Of a stretch of DNA of 64,000 nt, positions 37,098 through 47,114 are shown one piece after another; the stretch's first letter is position 1; each line of letters begins with the position of its first letter. The notes below the pieces were generated by a model. That model did no database searches, was not told the DNA's origin, and saw only the letters and a program-made list of their open reading frames with translations. The position numbers and the translations under genes were made by a program. The DNA is from Sphingobacterium nematocida. GTDB lineage: Bacteria > Bacteroidota > Bacteroidia > Sphingobacteriales > Sphingobacteriaceae. Location of the stretch: positions 62,001 through 126,000 of the forward strand of contig NZ_FUZF01000013.1 in NCBI RefSeq assembly GCF_900168125.1, in the 5' to 3' direction.

Positions 37098-37124
37098 AGA
37101 TCGCTTCGTAGTCTCGCGATGACG
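37098..37124. repeat. REP-like palindromic element
   Basis: The sequence AGATCGC...GCGATGACG contains a short inverted repeat, ATCGC (37100-37104) and GCGAT (37116-37120), with ends like the element at 16,177-16,224 (AGAT at one side, ATGACG at the other). A separate TCCCGA/TCGGGA hairpin at 37,310-37,325 repeats the inner stem of that element. The remainder of the gap 36,996-37,361 holds nothing else I can identify. Confidence 0.5.
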
Positions 37125-37361
37125 ACGATCCGTTAATTTTTAGACACCTTCTTTTGTTTTTGCATAAAGTCACTGATACTTAGTTATATAGCTTATCGTT
37201 TCTCGGTTTGGACTAAAAAATCTATTCCGCTCGGATATAGAATGGCTTAATAATTGTTTAGGGTTGCGTATTAAAAAGATAGAACTATGAAATATCTATG
37301 GATATTCCATCCCGAACAGTCGGGACAAGATAATGGCAGTTGAAAATTAAATTAAATATAT

Positions 37362-37784
37362 ATGAACAAATTTATGAAAAGAAACAGTTTCCTAGCTGTA
37401 TTGTTTTTTGTCTGTGCGAGTGTACTATTTGCAAGTTGTAGTAAAGATGATGACGGACCTAGTGCTAGCGGTATTGATGAAGCAGTAAGTACATATGTAG
37501 GTACACTTAAAGTATTTGGAGGAAAAGAATACTATAATGCCGAAATTAATGTGACTAAAGTAGATGATTCGCACCTGAAAATCACAGCAAAGGCAGGTGA
37601 AGAGTATTCTGTAGTGGCTGCAAAAACTATGAAAGTAGAAAGAAACTATAATGTATCTATAAACACGCTTGTGGAGCCTAACGGAACTTTTTTGTATAGT
37701 ATAGCGGATAAAAATATAGTGATGTACACACAAAAAACACAAGAAGGGGAGATTACCTATTCTTTTGAAGGTAAAAAGAAATAA
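37362..37784 (+). CDS. Small lipoprotein of unknown function
   Basis: The protein has 140 residues. The signal peptide ends in the lipobox FASC, with SKDDDGPSA behind it; this acidic stretch resembles the surface lipoprotein export signal of Bacteroidota. The mature part of about 110 residues is beta-rich and ends in SFEGKKK. It resembles small calycin-like lipoproteins in size and style, but I cannot assign a family. It stands alone between the REP-bearing gap and its own strong terminator, so it is probably a monocistronic gene. Confidence 0.75.
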   Translation: MNKFMKRNSFLAVLFFVCASVLFASCSKDDDGPSASGIDEAVSTYVGTLKVFGGKEYYNAEINVTKVDDSHLKITAKAGEEYSVVAAKTMKVERNYNVSINTLVEPNGTFLYSIADKNIVMYTQKTQEGEITYSFEGKKK

Positions 37785-37833
37785 TAAACTAAGCTTAATA
37801 TTAAGAGAAATGTCCTGATTGTATCAGAACATG

Positions 37834-37867
37834 CAGGTGTCGGTATAAAACCGACGCCTGTTTTTTT
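37834..37867 (+). terminator. Rho-independent terminator
   Basis: An 11-base-pair stem, CAGGTGTCGGT (37834-37844) with ACCGACGCCTG (37850-37860), with one G-U pair and a 5-base loop, is followed by seven T residues. It ends the small lipoprotein gene. Confidence 0.92.
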
Positions 37868-37919
37868 ATTCGATAAAAATTTCGGCCGAACCAAACGGTA
37901 TTTGATTTGTTCGTCAGTA

Positions 37920-39620
37920 ATGGAATTCAGGAAAAGAACACAATTCTTTTTACCCCGATGGAGCAAATGGTTGATCGGAATTTTTGCCGGTCTACTGCTG
38001 GCCGGCATACTACTCAGTTGGTACTTATCCCGGCATTATAAAGATATTCTGCGCGACAAGATCAGCGAAAAAGTGCATAGCGCATCTCGGGGACTGTACC
38101 ATGTAGAAATGGATGATTTGGAAATTAACCTGTTGACAGGATCTGCACAGGTGAAAAGACTTCAGTTAATAGCGGATACGGCAGTCTATGCCGCACTGAA
38201 AGCCCAGAAAGAAGCCCCTGAAACCCGTATTGACCTTATCACCAATAGCCTGAAAATAGAACATTTGAATCTATGGAAGATGCTAGTGATCAAGAAAATC
38301 AGTGTGGGCGCGATTAAAATCGACACTCTAAATGTTAAAATCGTAAAGGAGATATTGCCTTACGAAAGAAAGGATACCAGCGCTATGGATCTGTATGCTC
38401 GGATCAAAGATTCGTTTAAGGAACTAAGGATTGATCAAATAGCACTTACAAGTTTGAATACGGATTATAGCGATGAATCGGGAAAGGCCCCGCTAAGATT
38501 GAAAAATGGGGCTATACAGGTAACAGATTTCCTTGTTGATCCTTATAGCCGCGCAGATAGCAATAGGGTATTTTACAGTGAGCGAATCCAATTAACATTG
38601 CCGGGATTTAATTATTCAATCCCAGAGAGCCCATACCGACTGGCATTTGATAATTTTCAATTAGATAGTAAATGCAGATCGGCCTTGCTGCATAAAATAC
38701 GCTTGGAACCGAAAATCTCAAAGGAACAGTATTTTCGAAATGATAAACAGAATAAAGCATTGATCACGCTGGAATGGGATACGCTACGGGTCAAAGACTG
38801 GGATTTGGGGCTTCTGTCTAGAGAAGGTAAAGTACATGCTAAACAGGTGTTTTTGAGCAGGGGTGCTGCGGTGTTCAGAAAGGATCGGAGATACCAAAAG
38901 GATAATGTCAATAAAATCGGTGAAGCTCCGCACCAGCAAATTATGAAACTGCAGCAACTGATCCGTGTGGATACGGTTCATGTAGACCGATCCTTGGTGC
39001 AATACCGGCAGATTAATGAGAAGGGGACGGATGAGGGAATAATATCCTTTGTGAATGTACATGGTATAATAACCAATATGACCAATGATAGCACCCAACT
39101 GCGCAAAGACAAGTATATGCGGGCAGACCTAAAAGCAATGTTGATGGGAAAGGGCCCATTGCACGCTCTCTTTGGCTTTGATATGCGGAGTAAGGATGGA
39201 GCGCATACCTACAAAGGAAGCTTGGGGCGTATGGATGCTTCTGCATTTAATTTGATACTCACGCCTTTACTCAACTTAGAAATAGCTTCCGGAAATATTA
39301 AGGGTATCCGCTTTGATATGAAGGCTAATGATTCGGGCAATTGGGGAGATTTTCGCTTTGATTATGATGATTTTAAGGTTAATATATTCGGTGGTCTAGC
39401 GGAGGGGGAAAGAAAGAAAAAGGGGATTGTATCTTTCTTTGTCAATAAATTTGTGATCAACGATAGTAATCCCGATGCGAATGAGGTATATCATATCGGC
39501 AAGGTAAATCATACACGGGTACCTGAATATTCGCATTTTAAGACGATATGGAAAAGTCTTCAGGATGGGATAGCGCAATGTGCGGGGATCGAATCGAAGT
39601 GGCTGCGCGAGAAGATGTAA
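37920..39620 (+). CDS. AsmA/DUF748-like membrane-anchored periplasmic protein
   Basis: The protein has 566 residues. A basic N-terminus precedes one membrane helix (WLIGIFAGLLLAGILLSWYL, about 18-37), and the rest is a large periplasmic domain. Repeated beta segments of the type LEINLLTGSAQVKRLQL and VGAIKIDTLNVKIVKEI recall AsmA/DUF748 bridge-like proteins that span the periplasm and are tied to outer-membrane lipid homeostasis. The assignment is by pattern only. ATG 37920 is chosen because upstream residues in frame do not add a sensible n-region. It lies just after a terminator and before a sigma promoter, so it is probably transcribed alone. Confidence 0.65.
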   Translation: MEFRKRTQFFLPRWSKWLIGIFAGLLLAGILLSWYLSRHYKDILRDKISEKVHSASRGLYHVEMDDLEINLLTGSAQVKRLQLIADTAVYAALKAQKEAPETRIDLITNSLKIEHLNLWKMLVIKKISVGAIKIDTLNVKIVKEILPYERKDTSAMDLYARIKDSFKELRIDQIALTSLNTDYSDESGKAPLRLKNGAIQVTDFLVDPYSRADSNRVFYSERIQLTLPGFNYSIPESPYRLAFDNFQLDSKCRSALLHKIRLEPKISKEQYFRNDKQNKALITLEWDTLRVKDWDLGLLSREGKVHAKQVFLSRGAAVFRKDRRYQKDNVNKIGEAPHQQIMKLQQLIRVDTVHVDRSLVQYRQINEKGTDEGIISFVNVHGIITNMTNDSTQLRKDKYMRADLKAMLMGKGPLHALFGFDMRSKDGAHTYKGSLGRMDASAFNLILTPLLNLEIASGNIKGIRFDMKANDSGNWGDFRFDYDDFKVNIFGGLAEGERKKKGIVSFFVNKFVINDSNPDANEVYHIGKVNHTRVPEYSHFKTIWKSLQDGIAQCAGIESKWLREKM

Positions 39621-39641
39621 GATAACTAGGCTAAATTAACA

Positions 39642-39669
39642 TTGGGATAACATTGGGATGGTATCTTTG
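39642..39669 (+). promoter_or_regulatory. Promoter of the second ECF sigma operon
   Basis: TTG (39642-39644) and TATCTTTG (39662-39669) are spaced by 17 bases, matching the Bacteroidota TTG/TAnnTTTG pattern. The sigma factor start codon lies 76 bases downstream. A partial direct repeat (ATTGGGAT twice, 39641-39659) overlaps the -33 element. Confidence 0.6.
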
Positions 39670-39745
39670 GCACAGATTGGATTTTTAGATAAATGTGTAT
39701 ACCTTTATCCAGAATCTAAATTGTCTGCGGTAATTGCTGGAGATC

Positions 39746-40330
39746 ATGATAACAAGCGTAAAGGATATATTGGTACAAATCAAAATGGGTGACAGGGAAG
39801 CCTTCAGGTCGCTATATGATACGTATGCACCATTTGTATTTGACCTAGGGTATAAGCTTCTTAAGGATTCCGGGCTTGCCGAAGAGATGGTGCAGGATTG
39901 TTTTGTCAAAATATGGGCTACCCGTAGTGAGATACATGAGGATCAAGAGATATGGCCACTCATCTATGTTATAGCTAAGCGTCTTTGCTTTAATCAATTG
40001 CGGCACGCCCGTGTCGCTAGAAAATATCTTGTCCAGGTGGACGATGTACTAATCAACGATGTGGAGCAGCGTCTAAACGTACGTGAATTGGAAAACCAAC
40101 TGGAACATTCTATAGAAAATCTGCCCGAGCAGCAGAAAAGGGCCTTGAGATTGAGCCGTATGGATGGTTATACCCACCAGCAGATAGCGGTAGAGATGGG
40201 AATATCTCCAAATACAGTCAAAAATCATATTACGCAGGCACTCAAAAATCTAAAAAAGACACTTCCCCAAGCGGATTATAACTATTTAATGCTAGTGTAT
40301 GCCTTATGGCTTATAGCATCTGGCATATAG
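39746..40330 (+). CDS. ECF-type RNA polymerase sigma factor
   Basis: The protein has 194 residues. Region 2 reads GDREAFRSLYDTYAPFVFDL and EEMVQDCFVKIWATRSEI. Region 4 has LPEQQKRALRLSRMDGYTHQ and the helix-turn-helix MGISPNTVKNHITQALKNLK. It belongs to the Bacteroidota sigma group paired with FecR and STN-type SusC, which both follow. The C-terminus is hydrophobic (YLMLVYALWLIASGI), as often seen in this group. It probably controls the 39.7-50.9 kb operon and perhaps the paralogous unit after it. Confidence 0.92.
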   Translation: MITSVKDILVQIKMGDREAFRSLYDTYAPFVFDLGYKLLKDSGLAEEMVQDCFVKIWATRSEIHEDQEIWPLIYVIAKRLCFNQLRHARVARKYLVQVDDVLINDVEQRLNVRELENQLEHSIENLPEQQKRALRLSRMDGYTHQQIAVEMGISPNTVKNHITQALKNLKKTLPQADYNYLMLVYALWLIASGI

Positions 40331-40417
40331 CCAATAGCTTTTTAAAAAAAAATACATCTTCAACTAGTCCTATCGCCCGACTTAGGTGTACTGGGTATAA
40401 TAACTAATTTCAATAAA

Positions 40418-41605
40418 TTGGACAAAAATAGATTACAACTTCTTTTTAATAAATACCTGAACGGCACACTGGACACATCGGAAGAGGAAGAGTTTGATGC
40501 GATGATGGCTACGTTGGAAAATTCTGAATTCTCAAATTTAGTAGATGAGTCTATTGAATTACGGGAGAATGTCGATTTTGAACAGGAAAGCGTCTACCAA
40601 AACATTGCCGCGAAAATGGAGGAGGAGGATAAACCTGCCGCGATACGATCGCTGTACGCTAAATGGAAGCAGCTCGGCAAGATTGCCGCTGTGCTTCTAT
40701 TAACCGGATTGTTAGGCATAGTGACCTACCGGATGTGGAATGGCGAATCTACAGAAGGGAATTTGGTAACTGCCCTATCGCTGGAGCAAGCAAAAGATAT
40801 GGAACTGCCTAAAGAGGATGCATTGATCACGCTGGCCGATGGGAAGCAGCTGTCACTGGCAGATGTGGGCAAAGATACATTGCATTACAAAGGGTTGACA
40901 TTGCTACGAGATGGAAATGGAACAATTGTGATGGGACAGGATGAGGCGGCGGATTTTTTTAATGCGAATGAAAAGCATCGTTTTGTGGCGCCTAAAGGCG
41001 TGATGCTCCGTCTTATGCTCCCGGATGCTTCGATCGTAAATCTCAACTCAGATTCGCAAATAGAAATCGCAGGCACGTTTGGCAAGAGACAGCGGGAAGT
41101 AGCGCTCGAAGGTGAGGCTTTCTTTGACGTGGCACACAATAAAGCTTTGCCATTTGTAGTACATGCTAAGAATGCAACCGTCACGGTATTGGGTACACAA
41201 TTCAATATGTCGGCCTATAAGACGGATAAGGTGGTGGCGACTACGTTATTGTCGGGCTCGGTTCGGGTGGGAGCCGCTAATAGGGAAATACATATAAAAC
41301 CGGGACAGCAGGCCCAGGTGAATCTCTCGGCTACAATAGAATTGAAAAATAAGGTGAATATGAGCGATGTATTGGCATGGAAGGAAGGGTACTTTCGATT
41401 CAGGGATGCGCCGATACGGAACATAATGGCTGATCTGGCAAAGTGGTATCCTATAGAAGGAGTTGAATTTAAAGCGGGTTCTACCGATCGATTTACAGGG
41501 AGTATACAGCGCTCCAAGAAGCTGAGTGATGTGCTGGCTAGTATAGAACAAGTATCTGATTTACGTTTTGATATTCAGGAAGGGAGGGTAGTGGTGATGA
41601 AGTAG
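40418..41605 (+). CDS. FecR-family anti-sigma factor
   Basis: The protein has 395 residues. The cytoplasmic N-terminus (LQLLFNKYLNGTLDTSEEEE) is followed by a membrane helix near residue 90 (IAAVLLLTGLLGIVTYRMW). The FecR domain holds LMLPDASIVNLNSDSQIEI and ALEGEAFFDVAHNKALPFVV. A DUF4974 C-terminus contains LAWKEGYFRFRDAPIRNIM. The start is a TTG at 40418; no ATG is available before the conserved N-terminus. It should connect the STN domain of the next gene to the sigma factor. Confidence 0.93.
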   Translation: MDKNRLQLLFNKYLNGTLDTSEEEEFDAMMATLENSEFSNLVDESIELRENVDFEQESVYQNIAAKMEEEDKPAAIRSLYAKWKQLGKIAAVLLLTGLLGIVTYRMWNGESTEGNLVTALSLEQAKDMELPKEDALITLADGKQLSLADVGKDTLHYKGLTLLRDGNGTIVMGQDEAADFFNANEKHRFVAPKGVMLRLMLPDASIVNLNSDSQIEIAGTFGKRQREVALEGEAFFDVAHNKALPFVVHAKNATVTVLGTQFNMSAYKTDKVVATTLLSGSVRVGAANREIHIKPGQQAQVNLSATIELKNKVNMSDVLAWKEGYFRFRDAPIRNIMADLAKWYPIEGVEFKAGSTDRFTGSIQRSKKLSDVLASIEQVSDLRFDIQEGRVVVMK

Positions 41606-41715
41606 GACGAAAATCAAATCAGGAGAAGAGGAGATGCGCCAACACCCCCTCTTCGATAGTACCTGGAAATAGCATCAGTTTTGAATTAATAATATTTATA
41701 CCAAATACCTATCAA

Positions 41716-44700
41716 ATGTATAAAAATATTACCGCAATCGGAGGAGCTCACCGCCGATTGATAACGTGTTTACTAATGATGAAGTTATATTCATTTTTGC
41801 TCCTAGGCCTTATCATGCAGGCGAATGGAAATACCTATGCGCAAAAAGTAAGTCTGTCCGTAAAAGGGGCCGAGCTTGCAGATGTACTGACACAGATCCA
41901 AGAGCAGACTAATCTCGATTTTTTTTATAACAGCAGTCAACTAAAACAGGTTGAGAAAATAGATCTGAATGTTAAAAATATGGACCTGAAAAAGGTATTG
42001 GACGCTTGTCTGACACCGAGGGGATTATTCTATGTGGTGCAGAACAAAACTGTACTGATAAAAAGGGCTTCTGATCTGGAAAATAAGGAGCTGGAAGAAC
42101 AACAACAGCAAATTCAAGGAAAAGTACTAAATAGTGACGGGCTACCGTTGGTGGGAGCTTCAATACGATTGCAGCAAAGTAATATTGCTACAGCGACAAA
42201 AGGGGATGGCTCATTTACAATGCCGGTAGTGCATACCGATGGTCAATTGCTCATCACTGCGCTCGGCTATGAAGATAAGATTGTATCGTATAAAGTAGGG
42301 ACGGAATTGCTGATACGGATGTTGGAATCTACAAGCGATCTGGACGAAGTGGTCATCGTTGGCTACGGTACGCAAAAGAAGGCTAACCTAACTGGAGCTG
42401 TAGCCCAGATCAATGCCGAGGATATCGCTTTGCGCCCGGATGCTAATATAGCGACGACACTGCAAGGGTTGATGCCTGGGCTGAATATTCAGATCAACAA
42501 TGGTGACCCTGGTGCGACGCCGGATATCAACGTGCGGGGATTTAACTCGATAAACGGGGGCAATCCGCTGGTGCTGATCGACGGGATAGAAGGCAATATC
42601 ACGCGGGTCAATCCGAATGATATTGAAGCCGTAACGGTACTGAAAGATGCGGCTTCGTCGGCAATATACGGGGCACGTGGAGCTTTTGGGGTAATCTTGA
42701 TAACGACAAAGTCGGGTAAGTCGGGCAAAACAGAAATTAATTATTCTAACAACTTTGCCTGGACTACACCAGCGGCTCGCACGGATTATATCACGGATCC
42801 TTACGTATATGCCAAGACGGTGGATGCTGCCATATACGGGTACAATGGAAGCAGCTACAGCCGATTTAACGAAATGGATTGGGAAGCGATAAAAATGGTG
42901 TCAAGAGGAGAAATAGCTCCTTTCCATGAATTGCAGTCGGATGGTACAAACAAGTTCTTCTACCAAACGGATTGGTGGGACTATCTGTTCCGAAAATATC
43001 AGGCTTCTAATTTTCATAATATATCGATATCAGGCGGTAGTGACAAGTTGAAAGGCTACCTATCGGGGCGGGTGTATGACCGACAAAGTATCAATAATAT
43101 CAATAAGGATGCAGGTATAGGCCGTGATAATATGAAGGCTAACATCGTGTTTACACCGTATGATTGGTTGGAAGTGTCCAATAATGTGCAGTTTATAAAC
43201 GAGAAGGATAAGGATTACGGCGGATTTTCGAATGGTTTTGGTGGTTTGTGGAGCACGACAACCTGGTATAACCTGATGCCTTTTTACCCAAATTTTGTGG
43301 ATGGTATACCTACGGATATCGGTACGGGATCGGGAGGACAAGGAGGAAATGCAGGTCTGTATTCAGGAAAGAGCTGGCGCGACATCGGAACGGAGGAGTT
43401 CACGAATACATTCCGTGTGGTGGCTCGCCCGCTGAAAGGACTGGAGTTCAACTTTGACTACAGCAACCGTATCGAGAATAGAAGTGTGGCCCTACGCCTC
43501 AATCCTTTTACCTACTTGTCGGGTTACAGATTGACACCACTGACCGTGGGGCTGAACCGACTGGAGGAACAACGTCGGAAAGACAAATATAATGCATTGA
43601 ACTTCTTCGGAACGTATAATACCTCGGTAGCAGATAAGCATAATTTTAAATTGTTGCTAGGTTTTAACCAGGAAGAGTATGATCGGGATTTTATCGGAGC
43701 AGTAGGGGATGACCTGCTGTTGGAAGATTTGTCCAATCTATCGCTGTCGACCGTGATGAATTCGATGACGGGTAGTGCGACAAACTGGGCTGTACGAGGT
43801 TTTTTTGGTCGTTTTAACTACGATTACGATGGCAAATACCTAATGGAGATCAATGCGCGTTATGACGGATCCTCCCGTTTTCCGGTAGATAGCAGATGGG
43901 GATTCTTTCCCTCGCTTTCACTAGGATGGCAAGTGGATCGGGAAAATTTTTGGCAAGAGATCAAACCCTATGTGTCGTCACTCAAGCTGAGAGGGTCGTA
44001 TGGCGAGTTGGGCAACCAGACGGTAGATGTGAATACGTTTAAAGAACTGATGGCGGTGAGACGGATTTCGTGGTTGAACAATGGGTTGCCAGTGACTGGC
44101 GCACAGATGCCGGCGCCGCTACCGAGTGTCGTGACCTGGGAGCGTACTAAAAGTTTGAATCTCGGAGCGGACATCGGTCTGGTCAATAATAAATTGTTTG
44201 TGAATGCGGATTGGTACCGTAAAAATGTCTCTGGCATGTATTTGCCAGGAGAACCGCTGCCAGGTGTATTCGGAGCAAGCGAACCCCGTGAAAATTATGC
44301 CGCATTGCGTAATGATGGGTGGGAAGTCGCTGTATCGTATCGCGATAAGTTTGATGTGGCCGGAGCTCCGTTGCAATTTAATGTGACGGCGAATGTCTCT
44401 AATTTTAAAGCGACGATCACTAAATATAACAACCCGAAAGGATTGTTGAGTACGTATTATGAGGGACAACGCCTGGGTGAAATATGGGGATACCGCATTG
44501 ATGGCCAGTTCCAGTCTGATGAGGAGGCTTTTGCTTACCAAAATTCGTTTGATAACCCCTCCACAAATCTAGGACAGGTATATGATGATGTATTGAACAT
44601 TATGCAGAATAGCGAATGGAATCACCTGCGTGGGGGAGATATCAAGTACTTGGATCTGAATGCAGACGGGAAGATAAATAAGGGCGATAATACCTTGGCT

Positions 44701-45285
44701 AATCACGGTGATCTCGAAAGGATCGGTAATGCCATGCCGCAATACTTATTTGGCTTGAACCTCAATGCAAGATGGAAAGGATTTGATGTGTCTACAGCGC
44801 TGTCCGGGGTCGGTAGGCAAGACTGGTACCCTACGGGCGAGCTGTATTGGGGGACCTATCAAAGACCGTACTTATCTTTTATCCGGAAGGATTTGATCGA
44901 TAATGCATGGACACCAGACAATAAAGACAACATGTACCCACAGATCTATAGGGGATATTCTTCGCTACAGGCAAGACGGTCACTATATGAGGTTAACGAT
45001 TATTACCTGACAAATTTAGGTTTTCTTCGTGTCAAAAACTTGACGGTAGGTTATACATTACCGCAAGAGTGGACGCGTAAAGCCAAAGTGGATCGTCTGC
45101 GGGTATTTTTTAGTGGAGAAAATATGTTTACCTGGAGCTTTGGCAAATTGACCAAGTATATCGATCCGGAGCAAGCTGGGGCAGGAATAAGCTACTCTGA
45201 TCCGGACAAGGCTACTACTAGGGGGGATCAACGGGTGTATCCTATGGGTAAAACGTATTCTTTTGGTGTAATGTTGGGCTTATAA
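41716..45285 (+). CDS. SusC-like TonB-dependent transporter with STN domain
   Basis: The protein has 1189 residues. After a long signal region comes the STN domain (LSVKGAELADVLTQIQEQTN, LDFFYNSSQLKQ), then the beta domain (IQGKVLNSDGLPLVGASIRL), a plug with DEVVIVGYGTQKKANLTGAV, and the barrel. The C-terminal half shares an unusual segment, I-N-x-GDNT-x-x-N-x-GD, plus GRQDWYP, with the SusC at 52.3 kb but not with the other three. The two are therefore close paralogs that probably bind related ligands. It is the sensor-transporter of the sigma/FecR module upstream. Confidence 0.94.
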   Translation: MYKNITAIGGAHRRLITCLLMMKLYSFLLLGLIMQANGNTYAQKVSLSVKGAELADVLTQIQEQTNLDFFYNSSQLKQVEKIDLNVKNMDLKKVLDACLTPRGLFYVVQNKTVLIKRASDLENKELEEQQQQIQGKVLNSDGLPLVGASIRLQQSNIATATKGDGSFTMPVVHTDGQLLITALGYEDKIVSYKVGTELLIRMLESTSDLDEVVIVGYGTQKKANLTGAVAQINAEDIALRPDANIATTLQGLMPGLNIQINNGDPGATPDINVRGFNSINGGNPLVLIDGIEGNITRVNPNDIEAVTVLKDAASSAIYGARGAFGVILITTKSGKSGKTEINYSNNFAWTTPAARTDYITDPYVYAKTVDAAIYGYNGSSYSRFNEMDWEAIKMVSRGEIAPFHELQSDGTNKFFYQTDWWDYLFRKYQASNFHNISISGGSDKLKGYLSGRVYDRQSINNINKDAGIGRDNMKANIVFTPYDWLEVSNNVQFINEKDKDYGGFSNGFGGLWSTTTWYNLMPFYPNFVDGIPTDIGTGSGGQGGNAGLYSGKSWRDIGTEEFTNTFRVVARPLKGLEFNFDYSNRIENRSVALRLNPFTYLSGYRLTPLTVGLNRLEEQRRKDKYNALNFFGTYNTSVADKHNFKLLLGFNQEEYDRDFIGAVGDDLLLEDLSNLSLSTVMNSMTGSATNWAVRGFFGRFNYDYDGKYLMEINARYDGSSRFPVDSRWGFFPSLSLGWQVDRENFWQEIKPYVSSLKLRGSYGELGNQTVDVNTFKELMAVRRISWLNNGLPVTGAQMPAPLPSVVTWERTKSLNLGADIGLVNNKLFVNADWYRKNVSGMYLPGEPLPGVFGASEPRENYAALRNDGWEVAVSYRDKFDVAGAPLQFNVTANVSNFKATITKYNNPKGLLSTYYEGQRLGEIWGYRIDGQFQSDEEAFAYQNSFDNPSTNLGQVYDDVLNIMQNSEWNHLRGGDIKYLDLNADGKINKGDNTLANHGDLERIGNAMPQYLFGLNLNARWKGFDVSTALSGVGRQDWYPTGELYWGTYQRPYLSFIRKDLIDNAWTPDNKDNMYPQIYRGYSSLQARRSLYEVNDYYLTNLGFLRVKNLTVGYTLPQEWTRKAKVDRLRVFFSGENMFTWSFGKLTKYIDPEQAGAGISYSDPDKATTRGDQRVYPMGKTYSFGVMLGL

Positions 45286-45298
45286 TAGGAGGAAAGTC

Positions 45299-47065
45299 AT
45301 GAAATTAAGATTAATAATATTCGGAATTGTATTTGGTGGGATGTTGACTGCATGTGATGATGGTTTCTTGGATAGACCATCGGAAGATCAGGTAGAGGCC
45401 CCTTATTTTTTTAATACGGCCAAAGATCTGGAAGTAGCAACGAATGATTTTTACAGCATGTTGCCGGATGAAGGAAATTATACGGAGGATGCCGGCTCGG
45501 ACAATCTAATGCCGCTGAATCCTGCGGCACGGGTGCGTGGCTCTAGGGTGGTACCGGTAGGTCGTGGTTCAGGTGGTTGGAGCTGGTCTAACCTGCGAAA
45601 GATAAACTATTTTCTAGCTAACTACCATAAGGTAAAAGATGATGCAGCTAAAGCTAAGTTTGGTGGTATTGCCCGTTTTTTTAGAGCGTACTTCTATTAC
45701 GATAAGGTAAAGACCTTTGGTGATGTGCCTTGGTATAGTGGTGTACTGGATGCAAAAGATCCAGAACTGTATAAAGCACGAGATTCACGGATATTGGTGA
45801 TGGACTCGGTGATGGCTGATTTGGACTTTGCGATAGCCAATATACCCGCAGAAAAGCAGGTGAACCTCATCACACGCTATACGGCTATGCTATTGAAAGC
45901 ACGTGTCGCGCTGTTTGAAGGTACATTTCGAAGGTATCATGGCTTGGAAGGAGCCGATCGCTACCTGACATTGGCAGCAGAAGCAGCTCAGGAGTTGATC
46001 GCTACCAATGCCTATACGCTGTATACAGAGGGTGGCACAGAGGCGGCTTATAGAAATTTATTTGCCCGTAATAAACAGGATAATAGTGAGACGCTATTGG
46101 CGGTAGACTATGAGTTGGGCCTTAGGGTGCACTCACTGGGTTATTCATTTACTTCGGCGACACAGGGATCGTATGGTATTCCAAAGGATTTGATCAACAG
46201 TTACCTCATGCGGGATGGTTCAAGATTTACGGATAAGGCCAATTATAGGACCATGGGATTTTTTGAAGAAATGCAAAACCGGGATCCTCGATTGACCCAA
46301 ACGACGGCAGGACCTGAATTTAGAGTAAACGGCGAGACAAAAAATGAACCGGTAAATCTATCGATCACAACGACGGGCTATCGTCTGATCAAAGCACTCC
46401 CTGACCGTGCACAGTGGACAACTTCTGGAGCTTATTTTGATATCATTTTGTTTCGATATGCCGAGGCTTTGTTGGTATTGGCAGAAGCAAAGGCCGAATT
46501 AGGTACGCTGACGCAGGGGGATTTGAATATTTCGATCAATAGATTGAGAGCCCGGGTGGGAATGCCTAACCTCGATATGGCACAGGCTAATGCAAATCCA
46601 GACCCGTATCTGATAGCGATGTATCCGAACGTGAAAAATGACCGAGGTATGCAAGGGGTAATCCTGGAAATCAGAAGAGAACGTAGGGCGGAATTATTTA
46701 ATGAGGGCTTTCGTTGGGATGATCTGATGCGCTGGAAAGAAGGTCAAAAGGTGATGCAGCCTATTGTTGGTGTTTATTTTCCAAGTGTGGGGGCTTATGA
46801 TTTTACCGGTGATGGCCAAGCTGATGTGTTTGTACATACGGGAAGCACAGCTGGGGCTCCTTCATCCGTCACTTCTATGGTGAATATTAGGCAACGCACG
46901 TTGCGCGATCCTTTGACGGGTAATAGAAACAGTGATTTTGGGAATATAGATCCTTTCGTTGATGGTGGTAAGTTTAGAGAGGATAGGGATTATCTAGCAC
47001 CTATTCCTTCGGAAGAATTGTTGTTGAATGAGAATCTACGCCAAAATCCAAAATGGGACGAATAA
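45299..47065 (+). CDS. SusD-like surface lipoprotein
   Basis: The protein has 588 residues with lipobox LTAC followed by DDGFLDRPSEDQ. SusD helices include IARFFRAYFYYDKVKTFGDV, and IRRERRAELFNEGFRWDDLM near the end. It is clearly paralogous to the SusD at 55.6 kb: both share a DPELYK-x2-D-x-R-x-LVMDSV stretch and an inserted calcium-loop-like DxxGDGxxDV segment near residue 500. A good Shine-Dalgarno (AGGAGG) precedes ATG 45299, which is unusual here. Confidence 0.94.
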   Translation: MKLRLIIFGIVFGGMLTACDDGFLDRPSEDQVEAPYFFNTAKDLEVATNDFYSMLPDEGNYTEDAGSDNLMPLNPAARVRGSRVVPVGRGSGGWSWSNLRKINYFLANYHKVKDDAAKAKFGGIARFFRAYFYYDKVKTFGDVPWYSGVLDAKDPELYKARDSRILVMDSVMADLDFAIANIPAEKQVNLITRYTAMLLKARVALFEGTFRRYHGLEGADRYLTLAAEAAQELIATNAYTLYTEGGTEAAYRNLFARNKQDNSETLLAVDYELGLRVHSLGYSFTSATQGSYGIPKDLINSYLMRDGSRFTDKANYRTMGFFEEMQNRDPRLTQTTAGPEFRVNGETKNEPVNLSITTTGYRLIKALPDRAQWTTSGAYFDIILFRYAEALLVLAEAKAELGTLTQGDLNISINRLRARVGMPNLDMAQANANPDPYLIAMYPNVKNDRGMQGVILEIRRERRAELFNEGFRWDDLMRWKEGQKVMQPIVGVYFPSVGAYDFTGDGQADVFVHTGSTAGAPSSVTSMVNIRQRTLRDPLTGNRNSDFGNIDPFVDGGKFREDRDYLAPIPSEELLLNENLRQNPKWDE

Positions 47066-47114
47066 CCTGTTTTTTTAAGAAAGAGGTAAATGTAAATTTA
47101 AAGATGCTATTCTA

